This document shows positions 11,605 to 24,830 of a stretch of 64,000 nucleotides of DNA, in pieces; position 1 is the stretch's first letter; each line of letters opens with the position of its first letter. Source of the stretch: Cycas panzhihuaensis (taxonomy: Eukaryota > Cycadophyta). The DNA lies in NCBI GenBank assembly GCA_023213395.1, contig CM041465.1:174165741-174229740 (forward strand). Direction: 5' to 3'. The position numbers and the translations under genes are program-made. The notes below the pieces were generated by a model. It was given only the letters and a program-made list of their open reading frames with translations, was not told the origin of the DNA and did no database searches.

Positions 11605-12300
11605 AACAACATGAAATAGTATATATTGTCACAAAGATGGTGGAATTATAAGAACCTACTTATAAGCATTTTTGAAGAAGAATTAGTTGAGATGTATGAA
11701 CCTAGTCATGAAAAGTCCATTTATAAGTAATTTGAAGAGGAAGGAATTATTATACATGAATTTATCGAAGCAAGATCCATTTATAAGTATTCTAAATGTG
11801 AATTATACTTAAAATCAAGACAACTTGCTAAATTAAACGAGGTAACTATTATGCATTTAGGCCATTTCATACATTCTTCTATGTTTTTTAGTAGTTTTAT
11901 AATTCATCTTAAAGTTCCACTTCACATGGCTCTAGAGAATCCCACATTCCTAATTTACTAAGACTCTATAGTTGATGCATTACTTAAACCCATTAATTCC
12001 AATACTTTACTAAGTAAAATTATAATTTTACTTGAGATTATTGATTCTTCTTATACCTTGCATCTTAAATTGTCTATTAGGAAGTTTCTAAACAAAGGCA
12101 TACATTGCTCTACTTGTCATAATGCTCTTTTCTTTCTCATTAAACCTCCACTCTCTTTGTCTTTTAACTTGGTTATTATACATCCTTCTTATCATGTTTC
12201 ATTTCTTTACTTCTCCTCATCTTCTAAATTACATCATAGGCTATATCATCACTACCCTTATCACCCATCATCCACAGTTTAAGTCTCATTCCTTATATAT
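11605..12300 (+). pseudogene. Unidentified coding remnant, 3' part
   Basis: This continues the frame interrupted at 7414. It first encodes roughly 21-residue acidic repeats built around (E/S)(P/I)(T/I)YK.F (about 11650-11800). From about 11720 it stays in one frame to 12280 with two internal stops and a CSTCHN cysteine pair near 12105. A one-base shift is needed near 11670. The composition and the partial repeats suggest a real former protein, perhaps a retroelement polyprotein, but I do not recognise the family. Confidence 0.35.
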
Positions 12301-15300
12301 CTAATTTATATCTATATTAAATTCTTATTGCTCCTCCTTTCTGTTATCCCCTATTCTTCTACTAATCCTCCATGTATATTATAACCTTGCCTTATTCTTA
12401 ACCCATGCCATCTCTATTCATTATCCCCTTACTCTAAGTTTTATTTCTAACATATCATCCTCATAGGCTTTTATTCCCTAATCTAACTCCTAATTTATAT
12501 CATCCTTTCTCCTTATTACTTTTCCTTCAACCTTCCATAGTACTTTACACATATTTTTTGGTTTTTGTACACCATTCTTATGTATCTCTATCGAAACCAC
12601 TTATCGATATAATATACCTATCATATCCTTTTACTCCTTATTTCTTATCTAAACCACTATACTATTTATATGTTAATACTACTTATAAGTAATACACCCC
12701 CTACCTTCCCATCATCTCTTTATGCTCTTCAACACTTAATATTTATTTTCTTTGTAGCCTTCTTATTAGTTTCCATCTATATAATTCCTTATATATCCTC
12801 CACTCCTCATTCTCCTTTTATAATAACTATTTTAAATGCTAGTTTCTACATAGTCCTCTTATAAGTTCTTATCTAAATAACTTATCTATATAAGACCTCA
12901 ATTATATTCCCTATTCCTTGTCCCTTATTTATGTTATATATAAGATGGAAATAATTCCATATAGTAGAGAATGGAGGAGAGAAGACAAGAAGTGAAAGGT
13001 AAAAGTTAGGTTTTATATTCTACTCACTTTATAAAATACACTTATATTTATAAAATATTCTCACATACATGAGATTTCCAAAAATCAACTTTAGTATGCA
13101 TTTGGTGGTCTATCAGATATATCAACTTTTTTGTTAACACAATAATTTATAGTCATTACAACATAATATTTATGAAATACTCCAATAGTACATGAGCATG
13201 AAGAGGGGATCATAGTTAATAATAATGAATTAACCATTAGTGAAAATATTATATCAATATTTATCACTCTTAATGTTTAAATCATTAACTTGATTATACT
13301 GTGTTTGTTACTACGTCTACTTCAAGTTTCTCAAATCTTTATTATATTTACTAGCATCCATATGAAGAATACTCTATTTACTAGTCCATAAGTAACTAGT
13401 CATTATAACTACTAGTTTACTAGGTATCTCCTTTGGTTACATGGTTCAATCAACGACACATTAACTATACTATGGGAACATGTTATCTTATATGGCCAAT
13501 CAACTATGCTAAAAAATAGATATAAGAGTAACATTAAAATGTGTTCCACATCTTACCTAATGGGACTAAGATAGCTTCATCAATATCTCATGGCCATAAA
13601 TTACATAAGTGGGCTATATGTCCTCACAAATAACCCTACTGGGCTTAGATGAATATGAAACTAATACATAGGGTCCTAATAAAGATAACAAAAACAAGGC
13701 CATAACCAAGGGGATTTTGCTTATCCTTTAGAGGCTATAAGGCTAATAATATATCAAAATTTTAGCAACACATCAATACATAAATCATATACTTAGCATC
13801 TAAAGGTATTGTATAATATGATTTCTTTAAAAAACATATTCATATATTATACTCATATGACTTGAGGGGAAACTTACACTAAAAAGATATTAAACCATAC
13901 TTAAGAGGAAAATATGTAAATTATATTAGTTGCTTATTATTATTGATTTTAATCCCCTATTGCTATTGTAATTGTCTTCACATGACTCCTTCTTATTGCC
14001 AATTTCTTCAATTTCTATCATACATTTTGGCTATTAACATTTGACTAACATAATGTAATGCCTTTATAAGTTCTTACATGGCACATCATCAATAATAATA
14101 TTTTAATATATCATCTATTACCTCATAAATTACTATAAAACATAAAATTTAGTCTTTGTTTGAGCTTAATTTTAAATTTGCATGATACTATTTTATTCAT
14201 TAGTCACCATATATGGTATTAGCATAAACTCACTAAATTTAGCCTTTTAGGTTTAACATGTCATAAAAAATAAACACATTATTTAGGTATGTTTATCATT
14301 AAAAAAACTAGGATGGGCTTTGAATATATATTTCAATTATATAACAAAATCAAAAGTGATTATATAACCACTCATTTCAAAGGAGATTGAGTCATGATTT
14401 TGATATGAATAACAGAATAAAAAATGAAGCTCATATGTGAAGGATACAAAGGAAAATATTTATAATTGGGATTAATCAATAAGTTCCTTTAATTTATATT
14501 CATGCAATTTCAATTGGTCGTTAAGTTCATTAAAGGTCATTGAGCTTATCTTGCCATTTAGGCTCAAGATGGTAATAAAATTTTGATATCAATTTGGTAA
14601 GGATTAGATCACTATAGTTACCATTTCTCAGTCATCAAGAGGCTTCTTCATTGCACTTAACTAGTCCTTAATCATCTTGATTTCTTACAAGTGATTGATC
14701 ATCAATTCACATAACTTCAGATAATAGAGTTGGTTTCTTAAAGACAAGATACATATGTCATCTTCAGTCTCATAAAGAGAGATGATTATATTGTAAGCTT
14801 TTTTTAATATTATAGCATTTACCATGTTCACTATTAAGTTCCCACCAACAGAGATCTTATTAAATCCAAATGTTACTCCCATTCTATCTTGAAGTTTCTT
14901 CTTTTGATCAACATTTATTAGTATAGTCAGTTTTGCATCATTGTATTTCTTCATGTCATTTATCTCTTAAAAACTTTCAATTTGGTGTTTCCATAATGGA
15001 AAATTGTCTAGACTATTCAATCCCCTAGTTATTAAACTAAGTATATGAGGATTATTCATCATTTTTTATCTTGTGATATGACTATTTACAAATGATAATG
15101 TTAAAAGAACATGGTTTAAATGAATTTTTAGGATAAATCAAAATTTTCTCAATAAAATACCCTTGGAAATGTCTTTAAAATAAGATAATTATATATATTA
15201 ATTTGTTAAGACTCCAATGCAATTAACAACACTTAAAATAGAGATCTAGAACTCAAGTTATGATGAAAAAGGTATTATGAGTTCATTAAGTTAATTAAAT

Positions 15301-16624
15301 TAGGGTGCTAGCTCTCTTCGCTAAAAAATGGTAGTTATAATTGATAAATAAATAACTGTGGCCTTAAAGAAAACGTGCAGACATGAACCATTTATCAAAT
15401 ATAGTTAATTTAATTTTATAAAGGACAAAAGAATAAACCCTTATTTTATATCAAAATTATCTTCTACATCATCATTGTTGATGGGTTTATGACCAAAATT
15501 CTCCTTTATATAGAGGAATTCATTGTATATTTTCAATATGATTATTAAATCTCACTTTCAAAATTCATGTATTGAAGAATTTCTCTAATTATCTAGCACT
15601 TCTTTATGAATTTGTGATGATTCTTATAGAGTATTTACCAAGGGATTTAATGATACTTCTTTAGTAAAGGGATTCTATAATACCTTTAGTCAAGTTTTTG
15701 CCAAGAAATTTCATAATATGTCTAGTTAGTTTTTTACCAAATCTATTCAGGTTATCACCATTAATAAAACAATTATATCTTTGAAGTCAATAATGATTTT
15801 ATCACCAATACATGTCTTGAGGAGAGTCTTATTACCTTAGAGCATGTTGGTTACTAGATCAATGTTGCCATTGGGGGTTATCTCCTTAATTTCATTCATC
15901 TTAGATTTTATGAAGTAGATATTCCATAGAGTTTTATTCTTCTAGAGAGTGTTTCACCTCTCTTCTCCAGTTATACCAATAATCTTTGAAAGTGTCTAGG
16001 TTTAAACCTTCATTCTTATAACTAAGATATTAATATTCAAGCATGTCAAGCTTTAGGCACTTATCATGTTGATAACATTTGAGTAAGGTTTAGGCACTCA
16101 CTTTTCTAACCATATTGATAAAATTTGAGCATGTCAAGGTCTAACCATTTATTCTTCCAATCGAGTTGCTAAACTTTGACATTATTGAAGTTTGGATTAT
16201 GTGGTTCCTTTTCTAAATTAAAAAAAAAAGTTGTTGGCTACCTCAACAAACCATGTCAAGGTTTGGTTTCTTTTACATACTTTTTAGGTAAGTTTATTTT
16301 TTAAATCCTTATTCTCATTCACTTTATTATTTTATTTCTATATTTTTCTTAGCAATGTTTTAGTGGATCATATAGAGATTATTCTCTATTTTCTTAGGAA
16401 ATTTTGATACCATCTTTTGAAGACTTTATCTCACATAGAACATCATGCTTTGTCCAACAATGCTTTAAGCATATTTCTAGTTATCTTCCAACTTATCTTC
16501 GAGTTGTTTATTAGATGTTTTCTAGTAAATATCTAGCTTATTTTTAGCATGTCTCTAAAATTTGGCCACTTTCTATGATTTATAACAAGTTTATAGCCTA
16601 TAACTCCCCTTTATAAAACCTTCA
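12301..16624. other. Unresolved AT-rich DNA, probably interior of a decayed element
   Basis: The part to 12950 is pyrimidine-rich on the + strand. A minus-strand open frame at 14685-14954 (89 codons) and further minus-strand fragments near 15850-15960 look weakly coding but match no family I know. If the PBS at 16625-16636 is real, this is the interior of a minus-strand LTR element. A possible 3' LTR copy near 12940-13195 is too diverged to support. Confidence 0.3.
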
Positions 16625-16636
16625 ACTTTAATACCA
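16625..16636 (-). other. Primer-binding site, tRNA-iMet type (decayed)
   Basis: The minus strand reads TGGTATTAAAGT followed by TGAAGG. It differs from TGGTATCAGAGC by C->T, G->A and C->T only, and abuts an LTR-like block to its right. Confidence 0.5.
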
Positions 16637-16639
16637 TAT

Positions 16640-16918
16640 TGGAAACCAGAGCACAGAGGAGTAAGATGAAGATAATATAGTAAGAATTATGGAGAGAGTT
16701 AGTCTACCCTTAAATTTTTATTATGTTCATATATTCAATAGTAATACATCAATGGAAATCATTATAAATGTATAATAAATAGGTTACTGTGTGTAACTAC
16801 CTTACATTTGAATGTAAACATGTGAGGTTTATAAGTAATGACCTTAACTAATTACAACTTATGAAAAACATACAAATGTAATAATTATCACATATTATAC
16901 AAATAATCTAATAGTATA
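16640..16918 (-). repeat. Probable 5' LTR of a minus-strand element
   Basis: The block lies on the far side of the PBS at 16625-16636. On the minus strand it runs from TATACTATTAG (TG start probably lost) to a pyrimidine-rich end finishing CCA, three bases before the PBS. Only the first ~60 bases look similar to 13140-13195, so the partner LTR is uncertain. Confidence 0.4.
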
Positions 16919-19129
16919 TGCTCTATTTATTTTGATTCATATAATTCCTTAAGGCATTTTTTATCTTCTTGTATAGTATTTAATTACTTAACTCTTATTT
17001 CAATGTGAGGGCTAAACTAATATATAGATAAAGGAGTTGCACTAATTCTTGTCCTTCCTACTTCTTATCCCTATTGGGCTTTTGATTGTGTAGTTTTCAT
17101 GGGAGTATATGTTCACATTTGCAGGTCTTATTGTTAGTTGATTTTAAATTATCAACTTTTATAGTATTTATTGGCTAAGTGTCTTAGTTTATGGGGTCCT
17201 CTTTAGTGGAGTTTTGTCCTTCTCTACCAACTAGGATGTTACCCTATTCTTCTTTATGCTTTTCGTGATTATAAATGCACTAATTTATGGGCTATTTTGG
17301 TTGTGATGCTATATTATTGAAGTGTTCATCCATTTCTACTTTCTCTAGAGATTTTTATCTTGTGTTTTGTTGTGTGCCAATCCATTAACCTCATTATTCA
17401 ACTAATCAACACTTTCTTATATGCTAAGATGCACTAATCTATTTTTTAGGGGTTGCCAATCTAATATGTTTTTCTTGGGCCAATTATACCCTTTCACATC
17501 CTCGTCATTACAACATCATCATTGCCTCTTGATTATTTAATGCCATCTTGTTTATTAATCCATCCTCATTGTTATAATAGTTGATGCGTAATTACATTAA
17601 GATTTTTAACATTAACATTTTCTTTATTTTTTATGCTTTTTATTACTTAATATAAGCTTATCCATTCTCTTTGTTGCTCAACCAATCTAATCCTATGGTT
17701 CTTTGTGTGTTGATTCCTTTTTAGTAGTTGCTAATATAATTCTCATCCACTTTAACGTTAAGGACATCTAGTAACATCACTTATTTGATTGATCCTTGTC
17801 TTCATGTGTGCACATTCACCACTTTATTAGCAATCTTTAAGGTTGATCATATGATGTGTGATATGTAACATGGTAGTTGTCCTCTTTTTGGGTGTTTTCT
17901 TGTGATATTTCTCATAATGGTCAATCTCTCTCATGAAGTTTAGTATGCATCGATCTCTATGGATATTGGTATTAGCACATTTGATCCTCTCTCTTAATCT
18001 ATAATTATTAAGTTTTAGGAGGTGGTTAGTAGGGTGTAATATCTACACCATTTATTCAATAGGCAAATTTAGGGATAGTGTTAGGCTTGTTTGTTGGCAG
18101 TTTGTAGCTAGCATTTAGTCCCAAAAGTAGGTAAAAGATGGTAATTAGTATTGATGGCCAAGTTAATCAAAGTACCTTAGTGATTATAAGTCCCTTATAT
18201 GCATGGAAGGGGTAATTTTGGCCTTACTAATAAAAGTAAGTCTCTATTTTGTATTTCTTGATGTAAAGGGCCTTTCAATCTTCTTATGTCTTACTTGTAA
18301 CTTATTACTAAGAATAGGGTCTCATCAATGCTAATTTTTCTGGGGCTTCTTTAGAGGATTTAGGACTAGATATTATTATTTTTCCCAAAATTGGTAAGGC
18401 CAAGTAAGATCCTTATGTGGTTTTCAGTAAATTAGATTCCATTTTCCTATTGCATCTTATATTGAAGGGTTAATCCTATTTTATGTGGATTTTACTTGTT
18501 AAGGAGGGGGGGGGGGGGGGGGAGACTACCTTTGTTACAATAATTGCATACTTATAACTATATAAATAATTTTTTATTTTATATACAAAAATAAACATTA
18601 ATTTTGATTAGGTTTAACTTGGATTTCATCACCAAATTTGGTGAAACCTTTCTCAATAAGGTTTAAGGTTGAATAACTAAGGGGGGTCATCTAACATAGG
18701 TTAGTGTAAAGAGTGATTAGGTAGTCTAGTTATCCTTAGAGTTATCCACCCACTCATTGATTATAGGAAAATATTAATATTATATCCCAAGTGCTAGTAT
18801 GTCCAACATTTAAGTTTGACTTAGTCAACACACATTCAACCACATATTAAACCCGTAAAAAACCCTCAAATTTAAGTTCTAACAATGTCAACTTGAATGA
18901 TGATCCATTTTTGACCTACGTATATGGGAAATTGATGGTGGAATTTTGTGGTAGTCTTTCTCTAGTAATGACACCCATCATTAGAATAATATATATTATA
19001 ACTATATAATTTACATTATATATTCCTTTATGATATATAAAATATTTATAGAAACCATAACTTATAATAACATTGAAGTCGCATGTTATGGACTCTGTAA
19101 TTCATTAAATATAATAAATATTGAGCCTT
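16919..19129. other. Unresolved AT-rich DNA with a long G-run
   Basis: No gene is recognised. A run of 17 G residues at 18506-18522 and a 14-bp palindrome CACCAAATTTGGTG at 18630-18643 are the only distinct structures. The G-run follows TTGTTAAGGA and could be an expanded polypurine tract of a plus-strand element, with a TATA-like CTATATAAATAA at about 18559. Confidence 0.35.
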
Positions 19130-19779
19130 ACCACCTAAATTTATCTGCTTTATCTCTTCCTCTACCTTCTTCATCTCCTTTAAAACCTTCATAGTAATCT
19201 TAGTGCCAATTCCTATACAAGGTATTATGGATTCATGTTTGTGATTTAAATTCTATCCCACTTTCTTCTCTAACCTTTTTAGTTTTATACGATTCAACTC
19301 ATAATCATCCAAAATGCTCCTAGTCTATTCTAGTTACTCCCATCTTCAATTATTACATCTACTTTTTTTAATAAGTAGATATTTACCTTCTCCACTATGA
19401 GCCTCTCTCCAATAGGCTCTTTCATCTTAAATCCCTCTAAATACATACATGTAGCTTCTATAATTACATTCTCCTTTTTATTCTTATCCTCCTTAACCCG
19501 TGTAGGGTCTTCTGCTTCTCCTTCTCTTCCTTTATCTAATTCTTCTCCTTCTTCTTTAAAAGGCTCATATGTTACTAACTCATCAACCTCCTACCATCCA
19601 CCAAATAAGCACTATGATAACACATCTCTACTTCTACTTTCATTTGTATCTTCTCCTTATTAATGTACACCATAGCAACACTTTCCATAACCTCATTCTT
19701 TACATCTCCAATGCATAACTCCTTTATACTCCTCTCAATTTAGTTAGGTTTGTATCATTTATATTAAATTTTATAAGCT

Positions 19780-20700
19780 CATTATGAACCTCTCCCTTTA
19801 GTTGCAATAAGATTGCTTCCATATGCAACCTCTCTCCTTTAGCTTCACCATCTTCCTTCATTGCCTTGACTTACCCTTCTAAATCCTTCTTGGTAAGACT
19901 TTCCTCAAATAACTCAAATCTTATATGTGCTTCTTGCATGCGTGTATAAGTGAACTCCATCACTTCTAGAATGTAATTGGCATACTCCTCATCATCCTCC
20001 ACATGAGGATATTCTCCTTTATAGTCATCTAGGGCTACCAAACACTTGCTTTTATCCTCTAATATTAGTTCATACTGAATCACCTTAGTCTATTCTTCAT
20101 CATATGCTTCTCTCTCTAATCGAGTATAAATTTATAACACCAAATGTTCTCCAATCATCCTTGGTATAAAGTCACCTCTTGTGACCTCCTATGTGTTCTT
20201 TGTGCACACACTTACTCTTCCTCATCCTCATCATCAAGGGCAAATCTATTCATCTCTTGATCTTTTATCCTGCTCCACTGCTTAATCTTTTTCTTACCCT
20301 TCTTTACTTTCTCATTTCATGTACTTCTCCACCACAACTCAACTTTGCCCTTTGAACTTCTTATAATAAACTTCACCTTCTATAACTCCCTCAACTTATT
20401 TTTAACAAATAGGTGCTCCATCACCTTTAACCAACCATATAGCCCATTTGGACCACCATCAAACTCTATAATGTCCTTCTTATCTACTTTAACTCCTTTA
20501 TTCTTAATTTATTATCCCAAAGTTAATCTCAATCCTTTAGCTAACCTCTACTCCATACTCATAGGGCTTTTCTTCTCTATACATTTTGCTTTTTCCATTT
20601 CTTGTGTTCTCCTTTTGAATACTTCCACATCCCTCAAATTAGTTTCTAGTTCCTAATTCCTAATATTCTTGCTCACTAACTTCATCTTGATTCTTCCTTC
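19780..20700 (-). pseudogene. Ty3/gypsy gag, broken
   Basis: The minus-strand translation shows the usual gag landmarks in order: EFDGGPNGLYGWLKVMEHLF (~20470-20410), KVKF (~20375), a WW pair (~20330) and KIKQWSRIKDQEMNRF (~20285-20240). An acidic DDEDEEE stretch follows. Downstream an open frame of 70 codons (20083-19871) rich in Glu, Asp and Lys continues the same protein in another register. Gag forms the retroelement particle. Stops occur at least before KVKF and after the WW region, each compatible with C->T or G->A. No zinc knuckle was seen. Confidence 0.6.
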
Positions 20701-20761
20701 ATAAACTAGTATAACTATTTTTTTTATAAGCTTTATTTATTTCTCCCTTATCTCTTCCTTT

Positions 20762-20773
20762 GATCTAATACCA
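20762..20773 (-). other. Primer-binding site, tRNA-iMet type
   Basis: The minus strand reads TGGTATTAGATC, a decayed TGGTATCAGAGC, located between an LTR-like block and the gag remnant. Confidence 0.55.
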
Positions 20774-20781
20774 CACTAATG

Positions 20782-21131
20782 CAATGCTCCCTATAAAACT
20801 CAAATGGAAGTTTACTACCTAAAATCAAACATGCATAACTAGATCATAAAAACCACTACACAAAGCACTGTCTCTAATATCTTTAACAAGTAAGAGGATA
20901 AAACCTCTTTCTATTATATAAAAGAGCTTTACAATCAATGTACGATAGCCCACAGGAGTATAAACTTATTCACAACACTTTATAATACTCAAAAGAACTA
21001 ATTATATTCATATATTCAACCTTCTAATTCATACATTATATTATTTTAATAGGCCTTTAGTCTCTTCTAACCACTTGACTCTTATGTCTTAACTTACATT
21101 CACATAACTCTACTTACTCATTATTACTACA
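20782..21131 (-). repeat. 5' LTR of the minus-strand gypsy remnant
   Basis: The minus strand begins TGTAGTAATAATG at 21131, contains a TATA-like TTATAAAG at about 20985 and ends close to the PBS. Its length of ~350 bp is normal for plant gypsy elements. No second copy was identified. Confidence 0.5.
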
Positions 21132-24100
21132 CTAAGTTTTGAAATCAAATAATACTATCTTTATCAATGTTTTTACACTTATAACGACTCCTCTTCTTCT
21201 TCCACTTCACATGCATTGCTTTATCGATGCTTCTATACATCTACTATCACCTACTCTAACAACCTCTTTTTACCTTTTCCTCTTTGGTTTCTTCTCTAAT
21301 CTTTTACTCCTCCTCCCTAAAAGGAAAACTCCATTTTGAGCTAACTCCTCTTAAACATATACAACCTTTGTGAATAGTCATATTGTTAATTCCTCTATAT
21401 GAATTCACCTACTAGTCATTTTGACATTTACCCTATTATTGACATTTAATGGTCACTTTATATTCATTCAAGTCTCCTTTCACAAGTTATCATTCTTGTG
21501 AAGTCTTGGAAAATGTTGAACTCTAATTCTTTCATACTTTATTTGGTTGTTATTTCACTTATCTCTTCTTTCTCCTTGCTTATTTCCTCTCATCAATGCC
21601 ATAATTATGAGGCCCTCTAATGCTCACTACATGTCTTCATATGTGTTAATCACTACTTCATCACAACTAGTTGCTTCCCTTCATCTCTTTATATCTTATT
21701 TTATGTCACAAGTACTCCCAATATAAGGTCTATTAATCTTTACCATATTCATCTTGATCTATAATTATTGCTCCATCACAATTTCCTTCCCTCATAAACT
21801 CTTCCTTCTATAACTTCTCTATTTCCTATTTGTGAACTTCCTTCACATGAGTTTAGTTGTCTCCTCATAAAGTTATTATATTAGTGCCATACACCCTTCT
21901 ATCTAATAATGATATTTTTATTGGAATATCAAGTTTCACAATATTTAATGCAATGCTTAATTTATATGGTCAAGTTATGGTGATCAATGATTAGTTGATA
22001 TAAAGATTCTCATGCATGATCCTATTAGTTATTATTTAGTGCAATATCATTAGTTAATGATGAGGTGACACAACTATATAAGGATATGCATATTAAAAGA
22101 TAAATTAAATCATCAAGTTCTCCTTATGTGACTAGATGACTCACCATTATTTATTAAAAGATAGAGATATGCATATAAAAGAGGGAGATGCAAAAGGGGT
22201 ATATAAAAGATTAGGATCTCTAATTAGATTAAACTAAACTAAGCTCAATATCAACCAATGGGAGAAAATATCTTAAAAATTAAGATAGTCATTAGGGCAT
22301 GGATGCCCTAAAGACTAATATAGTTCTACAAACCTAATCCTAGACTCTAACCCTCTAGGGTACTAATCTATCCTATCCTACCCAACTAATTACCACTACA
22401 TGTGCCAACTTAATCTAAAAGAAGTAATGAGGACTAAGGAGAGGCAAGATGGAAAGGAATTGGACCATGGGATTAACCTACTCATGGGTAAATTAGTGGG
22501 GACTCCTCCTAGTAACAACTCAGCTATGAGCATAGGAGGTATGGAATATACCTATATCTAATTTCAATAAATATATATTCCTAAAGGTGAAATAGAGAAA
22601 GCAAATTATTCTTAAGAGAATAAATAATATCAATTAATTCTCTTAGTTGTACATAGCTAGGATAATCACCCACTATCAAACATTTTAAAACATGGCAAAG
22701 ACTTACTCAATCTCAAGTGCAAGGCCACCCTTACTCAATTAGTGATGAAATCTAGTTAAGATCAAGTTGCCCCTCCTTTAGCACAAGGAAGACCCTATTC
22801 CTAGGAAGGTTAAAAAGTAGACAACAAAAAGTTAAATGCAATTACATATCATTTAAATTGAATGGACACAACAAAATAACCTGATTGAATGTAATGGACT
22901 TATAATCTATAGGTTTAGATAGTTGTAACAATGTGTTGAATATATGAACCAACTAGGTCTATTAATTAGTAATTCATCCCTCAAGCATGACACTTTCATT
23001 TTATTTTTATTTTATATGTGCCTAATTAAGTAAGAAGAGAAAGACGAGCACGTATAAATACACGTGCAACACAAGAAATATAGAAGTATCAAAACTAAAA
23101 GCACCTAAGCACCATATAAAGGAGTAGAAAAGCATAATTAAATGTGTCTAATAATGTGTATATAAATCTATCACTACAAGTTTATTTTATGTGTTTCAAA
23201 ATGTGGTGTTTCAAACTACATTTTGAGGTTGCAATACAATGTTTTATTTATTTATTATCATTATAAATAAAGAAAGTTATGAATTAAGGTTTGATCTATC
23301 ATTTAGAAAGACACAACTTGTATCATACATAACTTGCAAATACATTTAAAAAGGTAATAAAAAGGAAGATTCTAAAAGAAAATGCTAAAAAAATGACAAC
23401 TTGAAGTTGAGAATAAGGTATTAAACCTCTCAAGTTGCAACAATCAAATTTGCAATAAACTCCATGAGCTACCCATGCTAAAGATGTAACAAATAACTAG
23501 AAACATCTAATTACAACTATGCACATTATAAGCAAAGAGTAATAAATAAAATTTAACTAAAAATAATTAAATCAAAGTGTATTAAATTACTAAAATCTAA
23601 CATAACCCTAAAACCCTAAAATAGAAAGTACAAAAACCTTATACTATGGAAACACATGAAAGTGATGGAAACAAACCCTATAAGATCCATAAAACTCAAT
23701 TACTAAAAGAATATTATGTGCTCTTTAAGATGGTTAGATTCTACTAGAGTTTTAAGGTTCTATGTTTGTGTTTTTAATGTTTCTAAGGTGAGTGACAAAT
23801 TAGGGTTTTTGTTGATTCTCGTAAGTGACATAAATTTTATCAAGTATGAAAATCATTAGATTTGGTTGCAAATGATCCCAATGAGATGGGTATCTAAATG
23901 GAAATATTTTCAATCAAGTGTGTATAAAGTTTCAATAGTTTCCAACATGATTTAAATTCATAAAGCGATGTTTCCAGAGCTGTTGACATGATCTATGGAT
24001 TATGGGTTTAACTTAAAATGTATAACGTGGGAATGATTTGTTTCAAAATAATGTTTGTAATCTCCCTACAATGTTAATAAAATAGGAAAATAAAACACTG

Positions 24101-24404
24101 ATAATAAGAAATTAAAGTAAAACTAGAATCTTAATGAAACCTACTCACGATATAGTATAAAGAAACCTATTAAAGGAACATCACACTTGAATAATTTTAT
24201 TATGAATGGTTAATCCTCTTAAATCTATGTTATTCTTCCTCCTTTGAATTTAATTGCTTGATATCCCTTTATTAATACATTTAGATGGAAAGCTCCTTAC
24301 GCCATGCGGACCATCAACACATTCTAAACATGCTTTAATTTCCTAACTCCTCTAGTTATAAGTCATTATTATTATAAAAATATTGTCAAGCAGTAATATA
24401 ACAC
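21132..24404. other. Unresolved AT-rich DNA
   Basis: No coding sequence was recognised on either strand. TATA-like boxes occur near 22070, 22185 and 23055. A pair of CCCTAAAA units at about 23605-23620 is too short to be telomeric. The composition resembles decayed retrotransposon LTR and leader DNA. Confidence 0.35.
23049..23068. promoter_or_regulatory. TATA motif between inverted ACGT boxes
   Basis: GCACGT and ACGTGC form perfect 6-bp inverted arms around ATAAATAC, so a TATA-like TATAAATA is framed by two ACGT cores of the type bound by plant bZIP factors. No gene follows on either side, so it is probably a relict LTR promoter. Confidence 0.3.
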
Positions 24405-24830
24405 CTATGTGAATCTTCCATGCATTAAAAATAAATGAGGATATAGAAATTGAGTATGACTACTAGCTAAAATATTTGTGGACCTTTTTGCCCTATCAAA
24501 ATTGTCCTTTGCACAAGGATAAAATCTGCTACCATAGCATGATGACTTTACATAAAAAAATAAATATCCATCTAGTTGATTACTCAATAATAATGATATA
24601 AATCCTAATAACATAAGCTCCTTTTTCATCTTATCTAAAGTTACTAGAAGAGGCTTATGATTCATTTTTTTTTCTAACCATTTTCTAAAATTCTAAATGG
24701 AGTGCTCTATAAAGAAACATATGGCTACCAACATGATAGTAATTATCACCACATACTATGTTAGAGTTTTTATGACCCATATTCCTTTGATCCTCTTACT
24801 TATTATCAACATTCCTTCTTTGTGTGAATG
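24405..24830 (-). pseudogene. MLO-like protein fragment, broken
   Basis: The minus-strand reading from about 24780 gives the N-terminal signature of the plant MLO family. KTLT-stop-YVV sits where MLO proteins have TPTW, with Trp turned to TAG at 24756-24758. A hydrophobic segment follows (~24750-24710), then IEHSI, a KWLEKK stretch, DKMKKELMLLGFISLLLS (~24625-24570) and SSCYGSRFYPC (~24545-24515). MLO proteins are seven-helix plasma-membrane proteins with a calmodulin-binding tail; some are powdery-mildew susceptibility factors. Only TM1 through the first extracellular loop, roughly a fifth of the usual length, is present. At least two internal stops occur (24756, and one after IEHSI) and the frame ends at 24405. 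No further MLO exons were found up to 23700. It is the only host-type gene trace in the window. Confidence 0.7.

Larger units (their letters stand above)
19130..21131 (-). mobile_element. Minus-strand Ty3/gypsy remnant (LTR, PBS, gag)
   Basis: On the minus strand the order is LTR (21131 to about 20782), PBS (20773-20762), a lysine/glutamate-rich N-terminal segment, a gag domain (~20475-20230) and a long acidic segment to about 19130. The + strand is correspondingly pyrimidine-rich. No pol domain or 3' LTR was found, so the element is truncated or decayed beyond recognition on its 3' side. Confidence 0.6.

Noticed and set aside
12940-13195. Candidate 3' LTR partner for the LTR at 16640-16918
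   Set aside because: Only about 60 bp at one end look similar; the middle does not align, so no complete element is claimed.
23603-23620. Possible interstitial telomere (CCCTAAAA twice)
   Set aside because: Two imperfect units are within chance expectation for AT-rich DNA.
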